DNA of 64,000 bases. It comes from Microbacterium sp. MF43. GTDB taxonomy: Bacteria > Actinomycetota > Actinomycetes > Actinomycetales > Microbacteriaceae. Shown here piece by piece: positions 51,409 through 60,307 of the stretch. The position numbers and the translations under genes were made by a program. The notes under the pieces are model-generated. The model was given only the letters and a program-made list of their open reading frames with translations, did not search any database and was not told the DNA's origin. The stretch is from positions 868,001 through 932,000 of the forward strand of contig NZ_JABBDY010000001.1 of the NCBI RefSeq assembly GCF_012847295.1. The letters run 5' to 3'. The first letter of the stretch is position 1. Every line of letters begins with the position of its first letter.

Positions 51409-52011
51409 TCAGGCGACGGCGAACGACACAGCTGGGGCCGCAGCCACGGCGATCTGCGACACGCGCACGCCGCAGTACTCCGCGAGCAGATCGATGTCGT
51501 CGGCAGCCACGCGCCGCGCGGCATCGATCATCACGTGCGCGCACGCCAGGGCGTCGGCGGTGGCGTTGTGATGGGCGAAGTCCCCGAACCCGGCTTCGGC
51601 GGCGACGAACGGCAGGCGGTACGACTCCAGCTGGTACACCTTGCGCGCGACCTGCAGGCTGCACGCATAGCGGTACGGCGGGCACTCGTCGCCCGTCGCC
51701 TCGCACGCCCGCTTGATCACGGCCATGTCGAAGCCGGCGTTGTGGGCGACGAGGACGTCGTCACCCACGAAGGAGGCGAGGTCGCGCAGCTGGGCCGTCC
51801 AGGTCGGCGCGCCGACGACGTCAGCAGCGGTGATCCCGTGGATCCGGGTGTTCAGCTCGAAGAAGACATCGTGGCCGGCGGGCGGCTGGATGAGCCATCC
51901 GGCCTGATCGACGACGAGACCGCCGCGCACCCGCACGAGTCCGACCGCGCACGCCGACGCATTGGAGGAGTTCGCCGTCTCGAAGTCGATCGCGGTGAAG
52001 TCCAATGCCAC
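51409..52011 (-). CDS. DEDDh 3'-5' exonuclease (DNA polymerase III epsilon-like)
   Basis: The 200-residue protein has the exonuclease fold of the epsilon subunit: Exo I with Asp9 and Glu11 in AIDFETANSSNASACAVGL, Exo II around LVAHNAGFDMAVIKRACE, and Exo III with HHNATADALACAHVMID, giving the DEDDh set. No polymerase-binding C-terminal extension is seen, so it is probably a stand-alone repair or RNA/DNA trimming enzyme. I start at GTG 52011, close to the catalytic strand as in relatives; the longest frame extends far into the divergent methyltransferase gene and is not coding. Confidence 0.88.
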   Translation of the reverse strand: MALDFTAIDFETANSSNASACAVGLVRVRGGLVVDQAGWLIQPPAGHDVFFELNTRIHGITAADVVGAPTWTAQLRDLASFVGDDVLVAHNAGFDMAVIKRACEATGDECPPYRYACSLQVARKVYQLESYRLPFVAAEAGFGDFAHHNATADALACAHVMIDAARRVAADDIDLLAEYCGVRVSQIAVAAAPAVSFAVA

Positions 52012-52098
52012 GTGCCCAGACTCGCCCGCGCGACCGCGCCCCCGTCGGAGGCGCGCCGCCCGCGCCGCCGAGTCGCTCCCCGCTTTAGGCTCGGGAGC

Positions 52099-52857
52099 AT
52101 GGCCACTCGAGATGAGATGTCCCGGTCGTTCGGCGTCGCCGCGAGCGCCTACGAGTCCGGGAGGCCCGAATATCCCCGCGCGGCCGTCGACTGGATGATC
52201 CAGCCCGTGCAGCACGAGGGACGCGCGCTGCGCGTGGCCGATGTCGGCGCCGGAACCGGCAAGCTCACCCGCACGATCGTGGAGGCGGGCGCCGACGTCG
52301 TGGCGATCGACCCCGACCCCGACATGCTGGCGGCGTTGCGCGGGAACGTCCACGGCGTTCCCACGTTCGCCGGGACGGCAGAGCGGATGCCCCTTCCCGA
52401 CCACTCCGTCGACGCCCTGCTGCTCGGGCAGGCGTGGCACTGGGTCGATGCCGCGGCGGCCGCGGTCGAATGCGGCCGCGTGCTGCGCTCCGGCGGCGTG
52501 CTCGGCCTGATCTGGAACGTGAGGGACGAGTCCGACCCGTTCGTCCGCGGCCTCACGGCGATCATGCACGCGAGCAGCGCCGAACGCATGATCGCCGACG
52601 GCGGACCCACGGTGGGCGAGCCGTTCGGCGACCTCGAGAAGCGTGCGTGGACATGGACCCGCACGATGGGCCGCGACGCGCTCTTGGACATGGTCTCCTC
52701 CCGCAGCTTCGTGATCACGGCTGCGCCGGTCGAGCGCGAGCGCATCCTGCGCGAGGTCGGCGCCCTGTTCGACGCCACCCGCCGCACCGCGGACGATGGC
52801 GGCGAGGTGGTCGACCTGCCGTACCGCACCGAGGCGTTCCGCACCATTCGCTCGTAG
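52099..52857 (+). CDS. SAM-dependent class I methyltransferase
   Basis: The 252-residue protein starts with SFGVAASAYESGRPEYP, a common opening in the methyltransferase 11 family, then SAM motif I VADVGAGTGKLTRTIV (about residues 50-65), an acidic residue in VVAIDPDPDML, and the post-motif block GTAERMPLPDHSVDALLLG with AWHWVD. Such small enzymes modify diverse metabolites; the substrate is unknown. ATG 52099 follows TAGGCT (52086-52091) by seven bases. It is divergent from the exonuclease gene. Confidence 0.85.
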   Translation: MATRDEMSRSFGVAASAYESGRPEYPRAAVDWMIQPVQHEGRALRVADVGAGTGKLTRTIVEAGADVVAIDPDPDMLAALRGNVHGVPTFAGTAERMPLPDHSVDALLLGQAWHWVDAAAAAVECGRVLRSGGVLGLIWNVRDESDPFVRGLTAIMHASSAERMIADGGPTVGEPFGDLEKRAWTWTRTMGRDALLDMVSSRSFVITAAPVERERILREVGALFDATRRTADDGGEVVDLPYRTEAFRTIRS

Positions 52858-52889
52858 CCCGTGTCGGCGCGCGCGACTAGCGTGGCGCC

Positions 52890-53501
52890 ATGCGCGCACT
52901 CACCGTCTGCAACTTCGTCACCGTCGACGGCAGGTACGAGGACGACGAGCACGACATCGCGTCCTTCTTCGAGCATCAGCATCCCGACTACGCCGACGCG
53001 GACACCTTCGACCACTACACGACGAGCCTGCTGCGCGACGCGGGCACGCTCGTGCTCTCCGGCCGCCGCTCGGCGCTGGGGAACCTCGAGTACTGGACCG
53101 GCGTGAGGGGGGATCCGGATGCCTCGGCGATCCGCCGCGAGTTCGCCGACCTGATCCTCGGCGTGGAGAAAGTCGTCGTCTCCGACACCGTCACCGGTGA
53201 CGACCTCGCACCGTACGAGAATGCCCGGATCGTGCCGGTGGCCGACGCGCGCGGCGAGATCGCACGGCTGAAGGGAGGCGAGGGTTCGGGCATCCTGATC
53301 CTCCTCGGACGCGTGCTGTGGAACGACCTCATGCGGGCCGGGCTCGTGGACGAGCTGCACCTCGTGACATTCCCGCTGATCGCGGGCTCGGGAGTGCCGC
53401 TCTTCGACGCCCGTCCTCCGGTGGCGCTGAAGCTCCTCGGCACGCGGACGTGGAAGGAGTCGGGCAACGTCCTCATGCGGTGGCGCGTCGACCCGGCGTG
53501 A
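52890..53501 (+). CDS. RibD C-terminal/dihydrofolate-reductase-like protein
   Basis: The 203-residue protein resembles the DHFR-like family related to the RibD C-terminal reductase: [20 protein letters not shown] at the start, [52 protein letters not shown] and [14 protein letters not shown]. Such proteins reduce pterin-like substrates with NADPH; the actual substrate is unknown, and no riboflavin genes are near. ATG 52890 follows TAGCGT (52878-52883) by six bases. It stands alone ahead of ychF. Confidence 0.82.
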   Translation: MRALTVCNFVTVDGRYEDDEHDIASFFEHQHPDYADADTFDHYTTSLLRDAGTLVLSGRRSALGNLEYWTGVRGDPDASAIRREFADLILGVEKVVVSDTVTGDDLAPYENARIVPVADARGEIARLKGGEGSGILILLGRVLWNDLMRAGLVDELHLVTFPLIAGSGVPLFDARPPVALKLLGTRTWKESGNVLMRWRVDPA

Positions 53502-53543
53502 GGCGCCGGTCGAGGCATCCGGCCACACGTAGACTGGATGCCC

Positions 53544-54617
53544 GTGGCTCTCACCATCGGAATCGTCGGACTGCCCAACGTCGGCAAGTCCACCCTGTTC
53601 AACGCCCTGACCAAGAACCAGGTGCTCGCGGCGAACTACCCGTTCGCGACGATCGAGCCCAACATCGGGGTCGTCAACCTTCCCGATCCGCGCCTCGACA
53701 CGCTCGCCGAGATCTTCCACAGCGAGCGCATCCTGCCCGCGGCGGTGTCGTTCGTCGACATCGCCGGCATCGTCCGCGGTGCATCGGAGGGTGAGGGCCT
53801 GGGCAACAAGTTCCTCGCGAACATCCGAGAGGCCGATGCGATCGCCCAGGTGGTGCGCGGTTTCGCCGACGACGACGTCGTGCACGTCGAGGGTGCGGTG
53901 AATCCGCAGAGCGACATGGAGACGATCAACGCCGAGCTGCAGCTGGCCGACCTCGAGACGCTCGAGAAGGCGATCGCGCGGTACGAGAAGGAGGTCAAGG
54001 GCAAGAAGCTCGATCCCTCGGTGCTCGCCACGGCGATCGAGGCGCGTGACGCGCTGCAGCGCGGTGAGCTGCTGTCGGCGTCCGGAATCGACCTCGCGCC
54101 CATCAAGGAGCTCGGTCTGCTGACCGCGAAGCCGTTCATCTTCGTCTTCAACGTCGACGAGGCGGTGCTGACGGATGCCTCGCGCAAGGCGGAGCTCGAA
54201 GCGCTCGTCGCCCCGGCGAAGGCCGTGTTCCTCGATGCGAAGATCGAGTCCGAGCTGATCGACCTCGACCCCGCGGATGCCGCCGAACTGCTCGCCTCGA
54301 CCGGTCAGGAGGAGTCGGGACTCGACCAGCTCGCCCGCATCGGCTTCGACACGCTCGGGCTGCAGACCTATCTCACGGCCGGGCCGAAAGAGGCCCGCGC
54401 GTGGACGATCGGCAAAGGCTGGAAGGCCCCGCAGGCGGCGGGCGTCATCCACACCGACTTCGAGAAGGGCTTCATCAAGGCCGAGGTCATCTCGTTCGAC
54501 GATCTCGTGGCGACCGGCTCGGTCGTCGAGGCGCGCGCCAAGGGCAAGGCCCGCCTCGAGGGCAAGGACTACGTCATGCAGGACGGCGACGTCGTCGAGT
54601 TCCGCTTCAACGTCTGA
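53544..54617 (+). CDS. ychF: Redox-regulated ATPase YchF (Obg-family GTPase)
   Basis: The 357-residue protein is a TRAFAC P-loop NTPase that prefers ATP and affects translation and oxidative stress. N-terminal GIVGLPNVGKSTLFNAL (G1), the switch block NYPFATIEPNIGVV, DIAGIVRGASEGEGLGNKFL (G3), and the NKxE-like motif region are in place, followed by a helical domain and a C-terminal TGS domain ending KARLEGKDYVMQDGDVVEFRF. I start at GTG 53544, eight bases after TAGACT (53530-53535); ATG 53538, two bases from that box, would be too close. The residues VALTIGIVG match family N-termini. Confidence 0.96.
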   Translation: MALTIGIVGLPNVGKSTLFNALTKNQVLAANYPFATIEPNIGVVNLPDPRLDTLAEIFHSERILPAAVSFVDIAGIVRGASEGEGLGNKFLANIREADAIAQVVRGFADDDVVHVEGAVNPQSDMETINAELQLADLETLEKAIARYEKEVKGKKLDPSVLATAIEARDALQRGELLSASGIDLAPIKELGLLTAKPFIFVFNVDEAVLTDASRKAELEALVAPAKAVFLDAKIESELIDLDPADAAELLASTGQEESGLDQLARIGFDTLGLQTYLTAGPKEARAWTIGKGWKAPQAAGVIHTDFEKGFIKAEVISFDDLVATGSVVEARAKGKARLEGKDYVMQDGDVVEFRFNV

Positions 54618-54691
54618 CACCCGGCCCCGTCCGCCCCGCATCGCCACCGCCGCGCCCCCGAATCCGTGAGCCCGAGAGGACTTCCGCACAC

Positions 54692-55258
54692 ATGACCGAC
54701 ATCCAGATCTTCGAGCCCGACGGACGCGCCGTGCCGTATCTCGTGGAGGGCGAGGGCCCGGTCGCACTCGTGATGGTCCCCGATCGCGGTCAGGACGCCC
54801 TCGGCGTCGTCGGTCACTACCTCGCCGAGGAGGCGGGGTTCCATGTCATCCGCATCGGATACCGTGCCGGCTCGAGCGGCCGGCTCGCGGCGGCGGAGCA
54901 CGCGGAAGACGTCGTCGCCGTCATGGATCACCTGGGGCTCGATCACGCGTGGATCGGCGGTCACGGGTTCGGCGGCACCGTCGCGCGTCAGATCGTCGCG
55001 GCCCATCACGACCGCGCGAACGGCCTGCTGCTCCTCGGCGTCGAGGACGTCGACATCCCGCTCGCACCGGTGATCCCCGTGCTGATCATCCAGGGATCCG
55101 ACGACGACGTGACCCCGCCGGCTCACGGAGAGCGCCTGCAGTCCGCCGCGCCCGAGCGCGCCAGCGTCAAGACGCTCGCCGGGCAGGGGCACTCCTTCCC
55201 CTCGACCGATCCGATCGAGACGGCCGTGATCATCGAGGAGTATCTCGACTGGGACTGA
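54692..55258 (+). CDS. Alpha/beta-hydrolase-fold protein lacking the nucleophile serine
   Basis: The 188-residue protein has an alpha/beta-hydrolase fold: beta strand with VALVMVPDRGQDALGVVG, nucleophile elbow HAWIGGHGFGGTVARQI, the acid segment IIQGSDDDVTPPAHGERL and the histidine region GQGHSFPSTDP. The elbow reads Gly-His-Gly92-Phe-Gly instead of the usual G-x-Ser-x-G (codon GGG at 54965-54967), so ordinary esterase chemistry is unlikely. It might be a binding protein or an altered enzyme. ATG 54692 follows GAGAGGA by about ten bases. A strong bidirectional hairpin follows. Confidence 0.8.
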   Translation: MTDIQIFEPDGRAVPYLVEGEGPVALVMVPDRGQDALGVVGHYLAEEAGFHVIRIGYRAGSSGRLAAAEHAEDVVAVMDHLGLDHAWIGGHGFGGTVARQIVAAHHDRANGLLLLGVEDVDIPLAPVIPVLIIQGSDDDVTPPAHGERLQSAAPERASVKTLAGQGHSFPSTDPIETAVIIEEYLDWD

Positions 55259-55283
55259 GTCCCGTGCGTGGAGCAGAGGAGGA

Positions 55284-55319
55284 GCGGATGCCGCGGCCCT
55301 CGCCTGCCGCGGCATCCGC
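55284..55319. terminator. GGATGCC-type hairpin between convergent genes
   Basis: GCGGATGCCGCGGC at 55284-55297 pairs perfectly with 55306-55319 (14 bp) around an 8-nt loop. It sits between the alpha/beta-hydrolase stop (55258) and the GH13 stop (55325), so it can end transcription from both sides. It contains the GGATGCC/GGCATCC inverted pair. Confidence 0.7.
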
Positions 55320-55324
55320 CCTTC

Positions 55325-57019
55325 TCACCGGGCCGAGATCCAGACCGTTGTCTCTCCGGGGAGCACCCTCCCATCGAGGGGACCGCTCGACAAGGCGATG
55401 TCGGCGTCGGCGGGCAGGTCGAACGGCTCGGTCCCGAAGTTGGTGACGACCGTCCAGCCGTTCGGCCGGTGGAACTGCAGCACGTCGTGGCGCCCCGTCT
55501 CCACCCATGTCAGCGCCTCGCCTGTCTGCAGTTCGTGACGAAGCGCGAGCGCGCGGCGGTAGAGCGCCAGCGTCGAAGCAGGGTCGCCGTCCTGCACCGC
55601 GACGGCCAGATCGGCGAACCATGCCGGCTGCGGCAGGTGCGCGCCGTCGTCGCCGAAGCCGAACGACGATCCTTCCGCGGTCCAGGGCAGCGGCACGCGG
55701 CATCCGTCCCGCCCGATGTCCTCACCGGGGCTGCGGAAGAAGGTCGGGTCCTGACGGTGCTCGTCGTCGATCGCGGCGACCTCGTGCAGTCCCAGCTCCT
55801 CTCCCTGGTAGACGTACGCCGATCCGGGCAGTCCCAGCACGAAGAGGCTGGCGGCGCGTGCGCGACGGATGCCGGCAGCGGCGTCGAGCTCCGGCCGGGT
55901 TCCGCCTGAGAGCAGCCACTCGTTGCCGTGCTTGCGCAGCGGCCGCCCGTCGGTGCCGCGCTCGGCATCGGGCAGCCCGTAGCGGGTGGCGTGGCGCACC
56001 ACGTCATGGTTCGACAGCACCCACGTCGTCGACGAGCCGGACTGCGCCGCCAGGGTCAGGTTGTCGGTGACGATGCGCCGGAACTGGGTCGCGTCGAAGT
56101 CGGCCTCCAGCAGATCGAAGTTGAACGCCTGCCCGAGGCTCTCGGCGCGCGCGTACAGCGGGATGCGGGACGGCTCGACCCAGGCCTCCGCGACCGCCGT
56201 TCGCGGCGGATCGTACGAGTCGAACACTTCGCGCCACTCCGCATACACCTCGTGAACGTCGTCGCGGTCGATCATCGGGTGGTTGCCGTCGCGGGGGATG
56301 GCGTCGAGTTCGGCCTGCGACGGCAGCGGGTCGACGAAGTCCTTCGTGAGCATGTGGGCGACGTCGATGCGGAAGCCGTCCACCCCGCGGTCGGACCAGA
56401 AGCGCAGGGTGTGGACGAAGTCCGCGCGCACCTGTGGATTCGACCAGTCGAGGTCGGGCTGCTCGACGGCGAAGTTGTGGAAGTACCACTGGCCGTCGCC
56501 GACCGGCTCCCACGCGGGGCCGCCGAACACCGACACCCAGTCCGCGGGAGGCTGCGAGCCGTCGGGACCGGCGCCGTCGCGGAAGATGTAGCGCGCACGC
56601 GCTGCCGAGCCGCGGCCGGCGGCGAGCGCCTCCTGGAACCACGCGTGCTTGTTCGACGTGTGGTTGGGGACGATGTCGACCACCACTCGGATGCCCTCCG
56701 CGTGGAGCGCCTCGACGAGCGCGTCGAAGTCGTCGAGGGTGCCCAGGCGCGGATCGACGTCGCGGTAGTCGGCGACGTCGTAGCCGCCGTCGGCGAGCTC
56801 GGACGGATAGAACGGGCTGAGCCAGACCGCGTCGATTCCGAGGTCCGCGAGATAGCGCACACGGGAGAGGATTCCCCGCAGGTCGCCGATGCCGTCGCCG
56901 TCGGCATCGGCGAAGCTGCGCGGATACACCTGGTAGACGACGGCTTGCCGCCACCACTCGGGCGGTTCGGGGTCGGTGTGGTCGGAGGTGAGGGGTGCGG
57001 TGTGCACGTGGGTCGTCAC
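55325..57019 (-). CDS. GH13 alpha-glucosidase
   Basis: The 564-residue enzyme hydrolyses alpha-glucosidic bonds in the cytoplasm, completing sugar uptake by the neighbouring transporter. The (beta/alpha)8 barrel has WWRQAVVYQVYPRSFADADG, region I VVVDIVPNH, nucleophile Asp219 in GFRIDVAHM, acid/base Glu278 in AVAEAW and Asp339 in LSNHDV. A C-terminal beta domain follows. No signal peptide. Specificity is probably for short alpha-1,4 or 1,6 oligomers but is not proved. I start at GTG 57019, with AAAGGA upstream; the frame beyond that overlaps the permease gene. It is the last gene of the transporter operon. Confidence 0.9.
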   Translation of the reverse strand: MTTHVHTAPLTSDHTDPEPPEWWRQAVVYQVYPRSFADADGDGIGDLRGILSRVRYLADLGIDAVWLSPFYPSELADGGYDVADYRDVDPRLGTLDDFDALVEALHAEGIRVVVDIVPNHTSNKHAWFQEALAAGRGSAARARYIFRDGAGPDGSQPPADWVSVFGGPAWEPVGDGQWYFHNFAVEQPDLDWSNPQVRADFVHTLRFWSDRGVDGFRIDVAHMLTKDFVDPLPSQAELDAIPRDGNHPMIDRDDVHEVYAEWREVFDSYDPPRTAVAEAWVEPSRIPLYARAESLGQAFNFDLLEADFDATQFRRIVTDNLTLAAQSGSSTTWVLSNHDVVRHATRYGLPDAERGTDGRPLRKHGNEWLLSGGTRPELDAAAGIRRARAASLFVLGLPGSAYVYQGEELGLHEVAAIDDEHRQDPTFFRSPGEDIGRDGCRVPLPWTAEGSSFGFGDDGAHLPQPAWFADLAVAVQDGDPASTLALYRRALALRHELQTGEALTWVETGRHDVLQFHRPNGWTVVTNFGTEPFDLPADADIALSSGPLDGRVLPGETTVWISAR

Positions 57020-57084
57020 AGGGACGCAGTCCTTTCGCGGTTGCGTTGTTCGGTTCGATTGTGAGGGAGGGGATGCCTCGGGCC

Positions 57085-58002
57085 TCAGCCCTTGACAGCG
57101 CCCTGGGTGACGCCTTCCACGACCCATCGCTGGGTGAAGAGGTAGACGACGATCGCGGGTGCCATCGCCATGAGGTAGGAGGCGAAGGACACGTTGTAGT
57201 TGTTGCTGAACTGCGTCTGGAACTGGTTCTGGACGACCGGCAGCGTCTGCAGCGCGGGATCCGAGATGATCAGCGACGGCATCATGAAGTCGTTCCACGA
57301 CGCCAGGAAGGCGAAGATGCCCACCGTGGCGCTCATCGGCGCGAGGAGCGGGAAGATCAGTCGCCAGAAGGTCTGCCACGTGGTGGCGCCGTCGATGCGT
57401 GCGCTCTCCTCCAGCTCCGCCGGGATCGAGCGCAGAAAGGCGGTGAAGAGCAGAATGCTGAAGCTCAGCTGGAACATCACCTTCAGGATCACCACGCCGG
57501 CGGGATTGTCGAGCCCGGTGAGCCCCGTCAGCTGGATCTGCGGGAGGGCGACGACGGGGAACGGCAGGAACATCGCGGCGAGCAGGTAGTAGAACGAGTA
57601 CCGGAAGAGCTTGCGGTCCCAGTTGCGCGAGATCGCGAAGGATGCGAGCGCCGCGAGGAGGATCGTGCCGACCACGGTGAAGACCGTGATCAGCAGCGAG
57701 ATCGTGAACGATCGCGGGAAGTTGGTGAGCTCCCAGGCCTCGACGAAGCCGTCCAGGCTCCACGGGGCCGGCCACGAGAACGCGTTGCCGTCGACCGCCT
57801 GGGACTGCGTCTTGAACGCCATCATGACCGTGACGTACAGGGGGATGAGCACCGTGACGGCGCACAGCGCCAGCACGATGGTGCCCGGCCAGTTCACGCG
57901 CTCCATGGCGAAGCGGGACCGTGCGGGTTTGCGCGCGGCGTCACCGGCGAGCACGCGCTCGGCGGCCATGTCCTCGACAGCGAGGGCGGGTTGCGTTGTC
58001 AT
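57085..58002 (-). CDS. Sugar ABC transporter permease, MalG type
   Basis: The 305-residue inner-membrane protein has a basic N-terminal tail, six helices, and the cytoplasmic EAA loop that contacts the ATPase, ELEESARIDGATTWQTFWRL. It pairs with the MalF-type permease encoded just upstream; the two overlap by one base (TGATG). The C-terminus lies close to the membrane, as in the carbohydrate uptake family 1. No ATP-binding subunit gene is present, so a shared MsmK-like ATPase elsewhere is expected. Confidence 0.93.
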   Translation of the reverse strand: MTTQPALAVEDMAAERVLAGDAARKPARSRFAMERVNWPGTIVLALCAVTVLIPLYVTVMMAFKTQSQAVDGNAFSWPAPWSLDGFVEAWELTNFPRSFTISLLITVFTVVGTILLAALASFAISRNWDRKLFRYSFYYLLAAMFLPFPVVALPQIQLTGLTGLDNPAGVVILKVMFQLSFSILLFTAFLRSIPAELEESARIDGATTWQTFWRLIFPLLAPMSATVGIFAFLASWNDFMMPSLIISDPALQTLPVVQNQFQTQFSNNYNVSFASYLMAMAPAIVVYLFTQRWVVEGVTQGAVKG

Positions 58003-58934
58003 CAGAACACGTTCCTTCCGCGGGTGAGACGGAGCTGGAGAAGCGACAGGCTGATCGCGATGAGGAAGAAGATCGTCGCGTTGGCCATCTGGTAGGCGTA
58101 GTCGCCCCCGGTGAAGCCGGTGAAGATCGTCATCGCGATGGTCCGGGTCGCGGTCCCCGGGCCGCCGTTGGTGAGGCCGACGATGATGTCGTAGGCGTTG
58201 AGGAAGTCCTTGAATCCGATGATCACGTTGATCACGACATAGCCGGCCACGAGGGGCAGCGTGATCCGCAGCAGCTGCTGCAGCTTGCCGGCGCCGTCGA
58301 TGGCGGCCGCCTCGTAGACGTCACCGGGAATCGACAGGAGTCCGGCGATGTAGATGAGCAGCGTTCCGGGGATCGCCTGCCAGGCGGTCACGATCACGAT
58401 CGCGATCCAAGCGAGGTCGGGATCGGCGAGGATGCTCTCGCTCATCCATCCGATTCCCCAGGCCTGACCGAGAGCCGGGACCGAGTTGGAGAACAGGAAG
58501 TTGAAGACGTAAGCGATGATGATGCCCGAGATGACCATCGGGATCACGAAGATCGCCCGCAGCCCGGTCTTGAGGCGCACGCGGGACACGAGCCCCACGG
58601 CGAGCAGGAACGCCAGCGCGTTCACGGCGATCACCGTGACCGCGGCGAAGCCGAACGTGAACAGGTAGCTCTGCAGGATCGCCGGGTCGGAGAAGACCGC
58701 CACGTAGTTGATGAGGCCGATGAACTCCCATTCGCCGAAGCCGATGGAGTTGGTGAAGCTGAAGAAGATCCCGATCACGGCGGGCACCGTGATCGCGAGC
58801 GTGAACAGGATGAGGGCGGGCAGCAGGAAGAGGTAGTAGACCCCCTCCACGCGTCGGCGCGTGCGCGGCATCGTCGCCGCCCCGCTCCGCCGGCTCGTCT
58901 TCGGCGCCGTGAGAGCGGCCGTCGTGGTTGCCAT
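58002..58934 (-). CDS. Sugar ABC transporter permease, MalF type
   Basis: The 310-residue protein has a basic start, six helices and the EAA loop DVYEAAAIDGAGKLQQLLRI with the conserved A-x-x-D-G-A block. FLLPALILFTLAITVPAVIG is the first helix. It forms the membrane channel with the MalG-type partner and takes cargo from the lipoprotein encoded upstream. The overlap with the next gene by one base shows co-translation. It starts 24 bases after the binding-protein stop. Confidence 0.93.
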   Translation of the reverse strand: MATTTAALTAPKTSRRSGAATMPRTRRRVEGVYYLFLLPALILFTLAITVPAVIGIFFSFTNSIGFGEWEFIGLINYVAVFSDPAILQSYLFTFGFAAVTVIAVNALAFLLAVGLVSRVRLKTGLRAIFVIPMVISGIIIAYVFNFLFSNSVPALGQAWGIGWMSESILADPDLAWIAIVIVTAWQAIPGTLLIYIAGLLSIPGDVYEAAAIDGAGKLQQLLRITLPLVAGYVVINVIIGFKDFLNAYDIIVGLTNGGPGTATRTIAMTIFTGFTGGDYAYQMANATIFFLIAISLSLLQLRLTRGRNVF

Positions 58935-58958
58935 GGGTTTCCGTCCCTTCGTATCGCG

Positions 58959-60224
58959 CTATTGGCGCAACGCCAGGCGTGCCCAGTCGGCGTCCATCAC
59001 ACGCAGCGTGCTCTCGACGTCGGACCCGGTCACGACGCCCTGCATGTAGTTGTCGGTCGGGATGGTCAGCGGAATCGCCTTCGAAGCGCCCTGGTAGAAC
59101 TTCGCGGAGTCGTAGTACTCCTTCATGCCGAGAATCCGCTCGTCGGTGACGGGTGCGGAGTCGGTCGTCGTGCCGTACCCGAGGAAAGCCGCGTTGTACT
59201 CGTCCATGACGTCCTTCCGGAACAGGTAGCTGAGGAAGTCCCGCGCACCCTCCTTCTGATCCGACGCCTCGGGGATCCATGCTGCGAGGTCGATGTTCAC
59301 TCGCACGCGGAGGTCGTCGGGGTCGTCCGTCATGGGCAGCGGGAACGTGCCGAGATCCAGATCGGGGTCGGTCTTGGCGATCTCGCCGAATGCCCACGGT
59401 CCCTGGATGTACATCGCCGCCTCGCCGTTGGCGAAGGCGAGATTGCCATCGCCGTACCCTCGGCTCGCGGCGTCCGGATTCGTGTACTCGCGCGCGAGCT
59501 GGGCCATCTTCTCGACAGGCCCCGCCAGCGTCTTCTCGAACGAGACCGGCGAGTCGGGCCCGACCTCTGTGCCCAGCTCGTTCATCTGGTCGTAGAAGTC
59601 GGCGACGTCGATCTCGCCGCCCACCGCGTAGTCGAACCAGCCCTGTCCGACGGTCCAGGGATCCTTGAAAGTGGCGTAGAACGGCGTGACGCCCGCGGCC
59701 TCGAGAGTGTCGCACACCTCGATCAGCTCGTCCCACGTGGTCGGGACGGCGAGGCCCTGCTCTTCGAAGATCTGCCTGTTGTAGATGACCGACGCGGCCA
59801 TCACCGAGTACGGGAGGACACTCGTGCGCCCGGGATAGGTGGCGTACTGGTCCACGAGGTCCTGCACCTCGGGGAGGATGCGGTCGGCCTCGGGCATGTC
59901 GCTCAGGTCGCTCAGAGCCCCGCGCTCCATGAAGCGCGCCATCTCCATGTTGTAGTTGAGCAGTCCGAGGTCCGGGGGATTGCCCCGGAGGAAGCCCGCC
60001 TGCAGGTTGGAAGACGTGTCGAACACCACCTCGACGTCGTCCTGGCTGGCGTTGTACTCCGCGATGAGATCGCGGAAGTAGGGGATCGCCTCGGGTTTGC
60101 TCAGGTGGAAACGCACCTCGGCGGGCCCGGCCGGAGCCCCGCAGGCGACGAGCGCCGCTCCGAGGAGCGTCACGATGGCGCCCGCGGAAGCGGCTCGGCG
60201 GAGGTGAGTGGGGGAGTCAGGCAC
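58959..60224 (-). CDS. Sugar ABC transporter substrate-binding lipoprotein
   Basis: The 421-residue protein has a type II signal peptide with lipobox LVAC, acylated Cys28, then the two-lobed family 1 binding-protein fold. Segments such as NASQDDVEVVFDTSSNLQAG, LPYSVMAASVIYNRQIFEEQ, NGEAAMYIQGPWAFGEIAK and DTLEAAGVTPFYATFKDPW are typical of sugar-binding members. Ligand not predictable; the linked GH13 enzyme suggests alpha-glucosides. It is the first gene of the transporter unit and divergent from a ROK regulator. Confidence 0.93.
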   Translation of the reverse strand: MPDSPTHLRRAASAGAIVTLLGAALVACGAPAGPAEVRFHLSKPEAIPYFRDLIAEYNASQDDVEVVFDTSSNLQAGFLRGNPPDLGLLNYNMEMARFMERGALSDLSDMPEADRILPEVQDLVDQYATYPGRTSVLPYSVMAASVIYNRQIFEEQGLAVPTTWDELIEVCDTLEAAGVTPFYATFKDPWTVGQGWFDYAVGGEIDVADFYDQMNELGTEVGPDSPVSFEKTLAGPVEKMAQLAREYTNPDAASRGYGDGNLAFANGEAAMYIQGPWAFGEIAKTDPDLDLGTFPLPMTDDPDDLRVRVNIDLAAWIPEASDQKEGARDFLSYLFRKDVMDEYNAAFLGYGTTTDSAPVTDERILGMKEYYDSAKFYQGASKAIPLTIPTDNYMQGVVTGSDVESTLRVMDADWARLALRQ

Positions 60225-60307
60225 GACGTTGTCCCTTCCGTGATCGTGGGGCGATCGTTGGTCCGACGACTAGATTTAGGTATCGAATCAACTGGATGTG
60301 AACCATA
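60225..60307. promoter_or_regulatory. Divergent promoter and likely ROK operator region
   Basis: Plus strand: TTGGTC (60258-60263), a 17-base spacer, then TATCGA (60281-60286) form a plausible promoter for the ROK gene. Minus strand: TTCACA and TAAATC with an 18-base spacer could start the transporter operon. The stretch TAGATTTAGGTATCGAATC (60271-60289) is AT-rich for this genome and overlaps both promoters, a natural place for the ROK repressor; no perfect long palindrome is visible, only GATT/AATC ends at 60273-60289. Confidence 0.45.
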
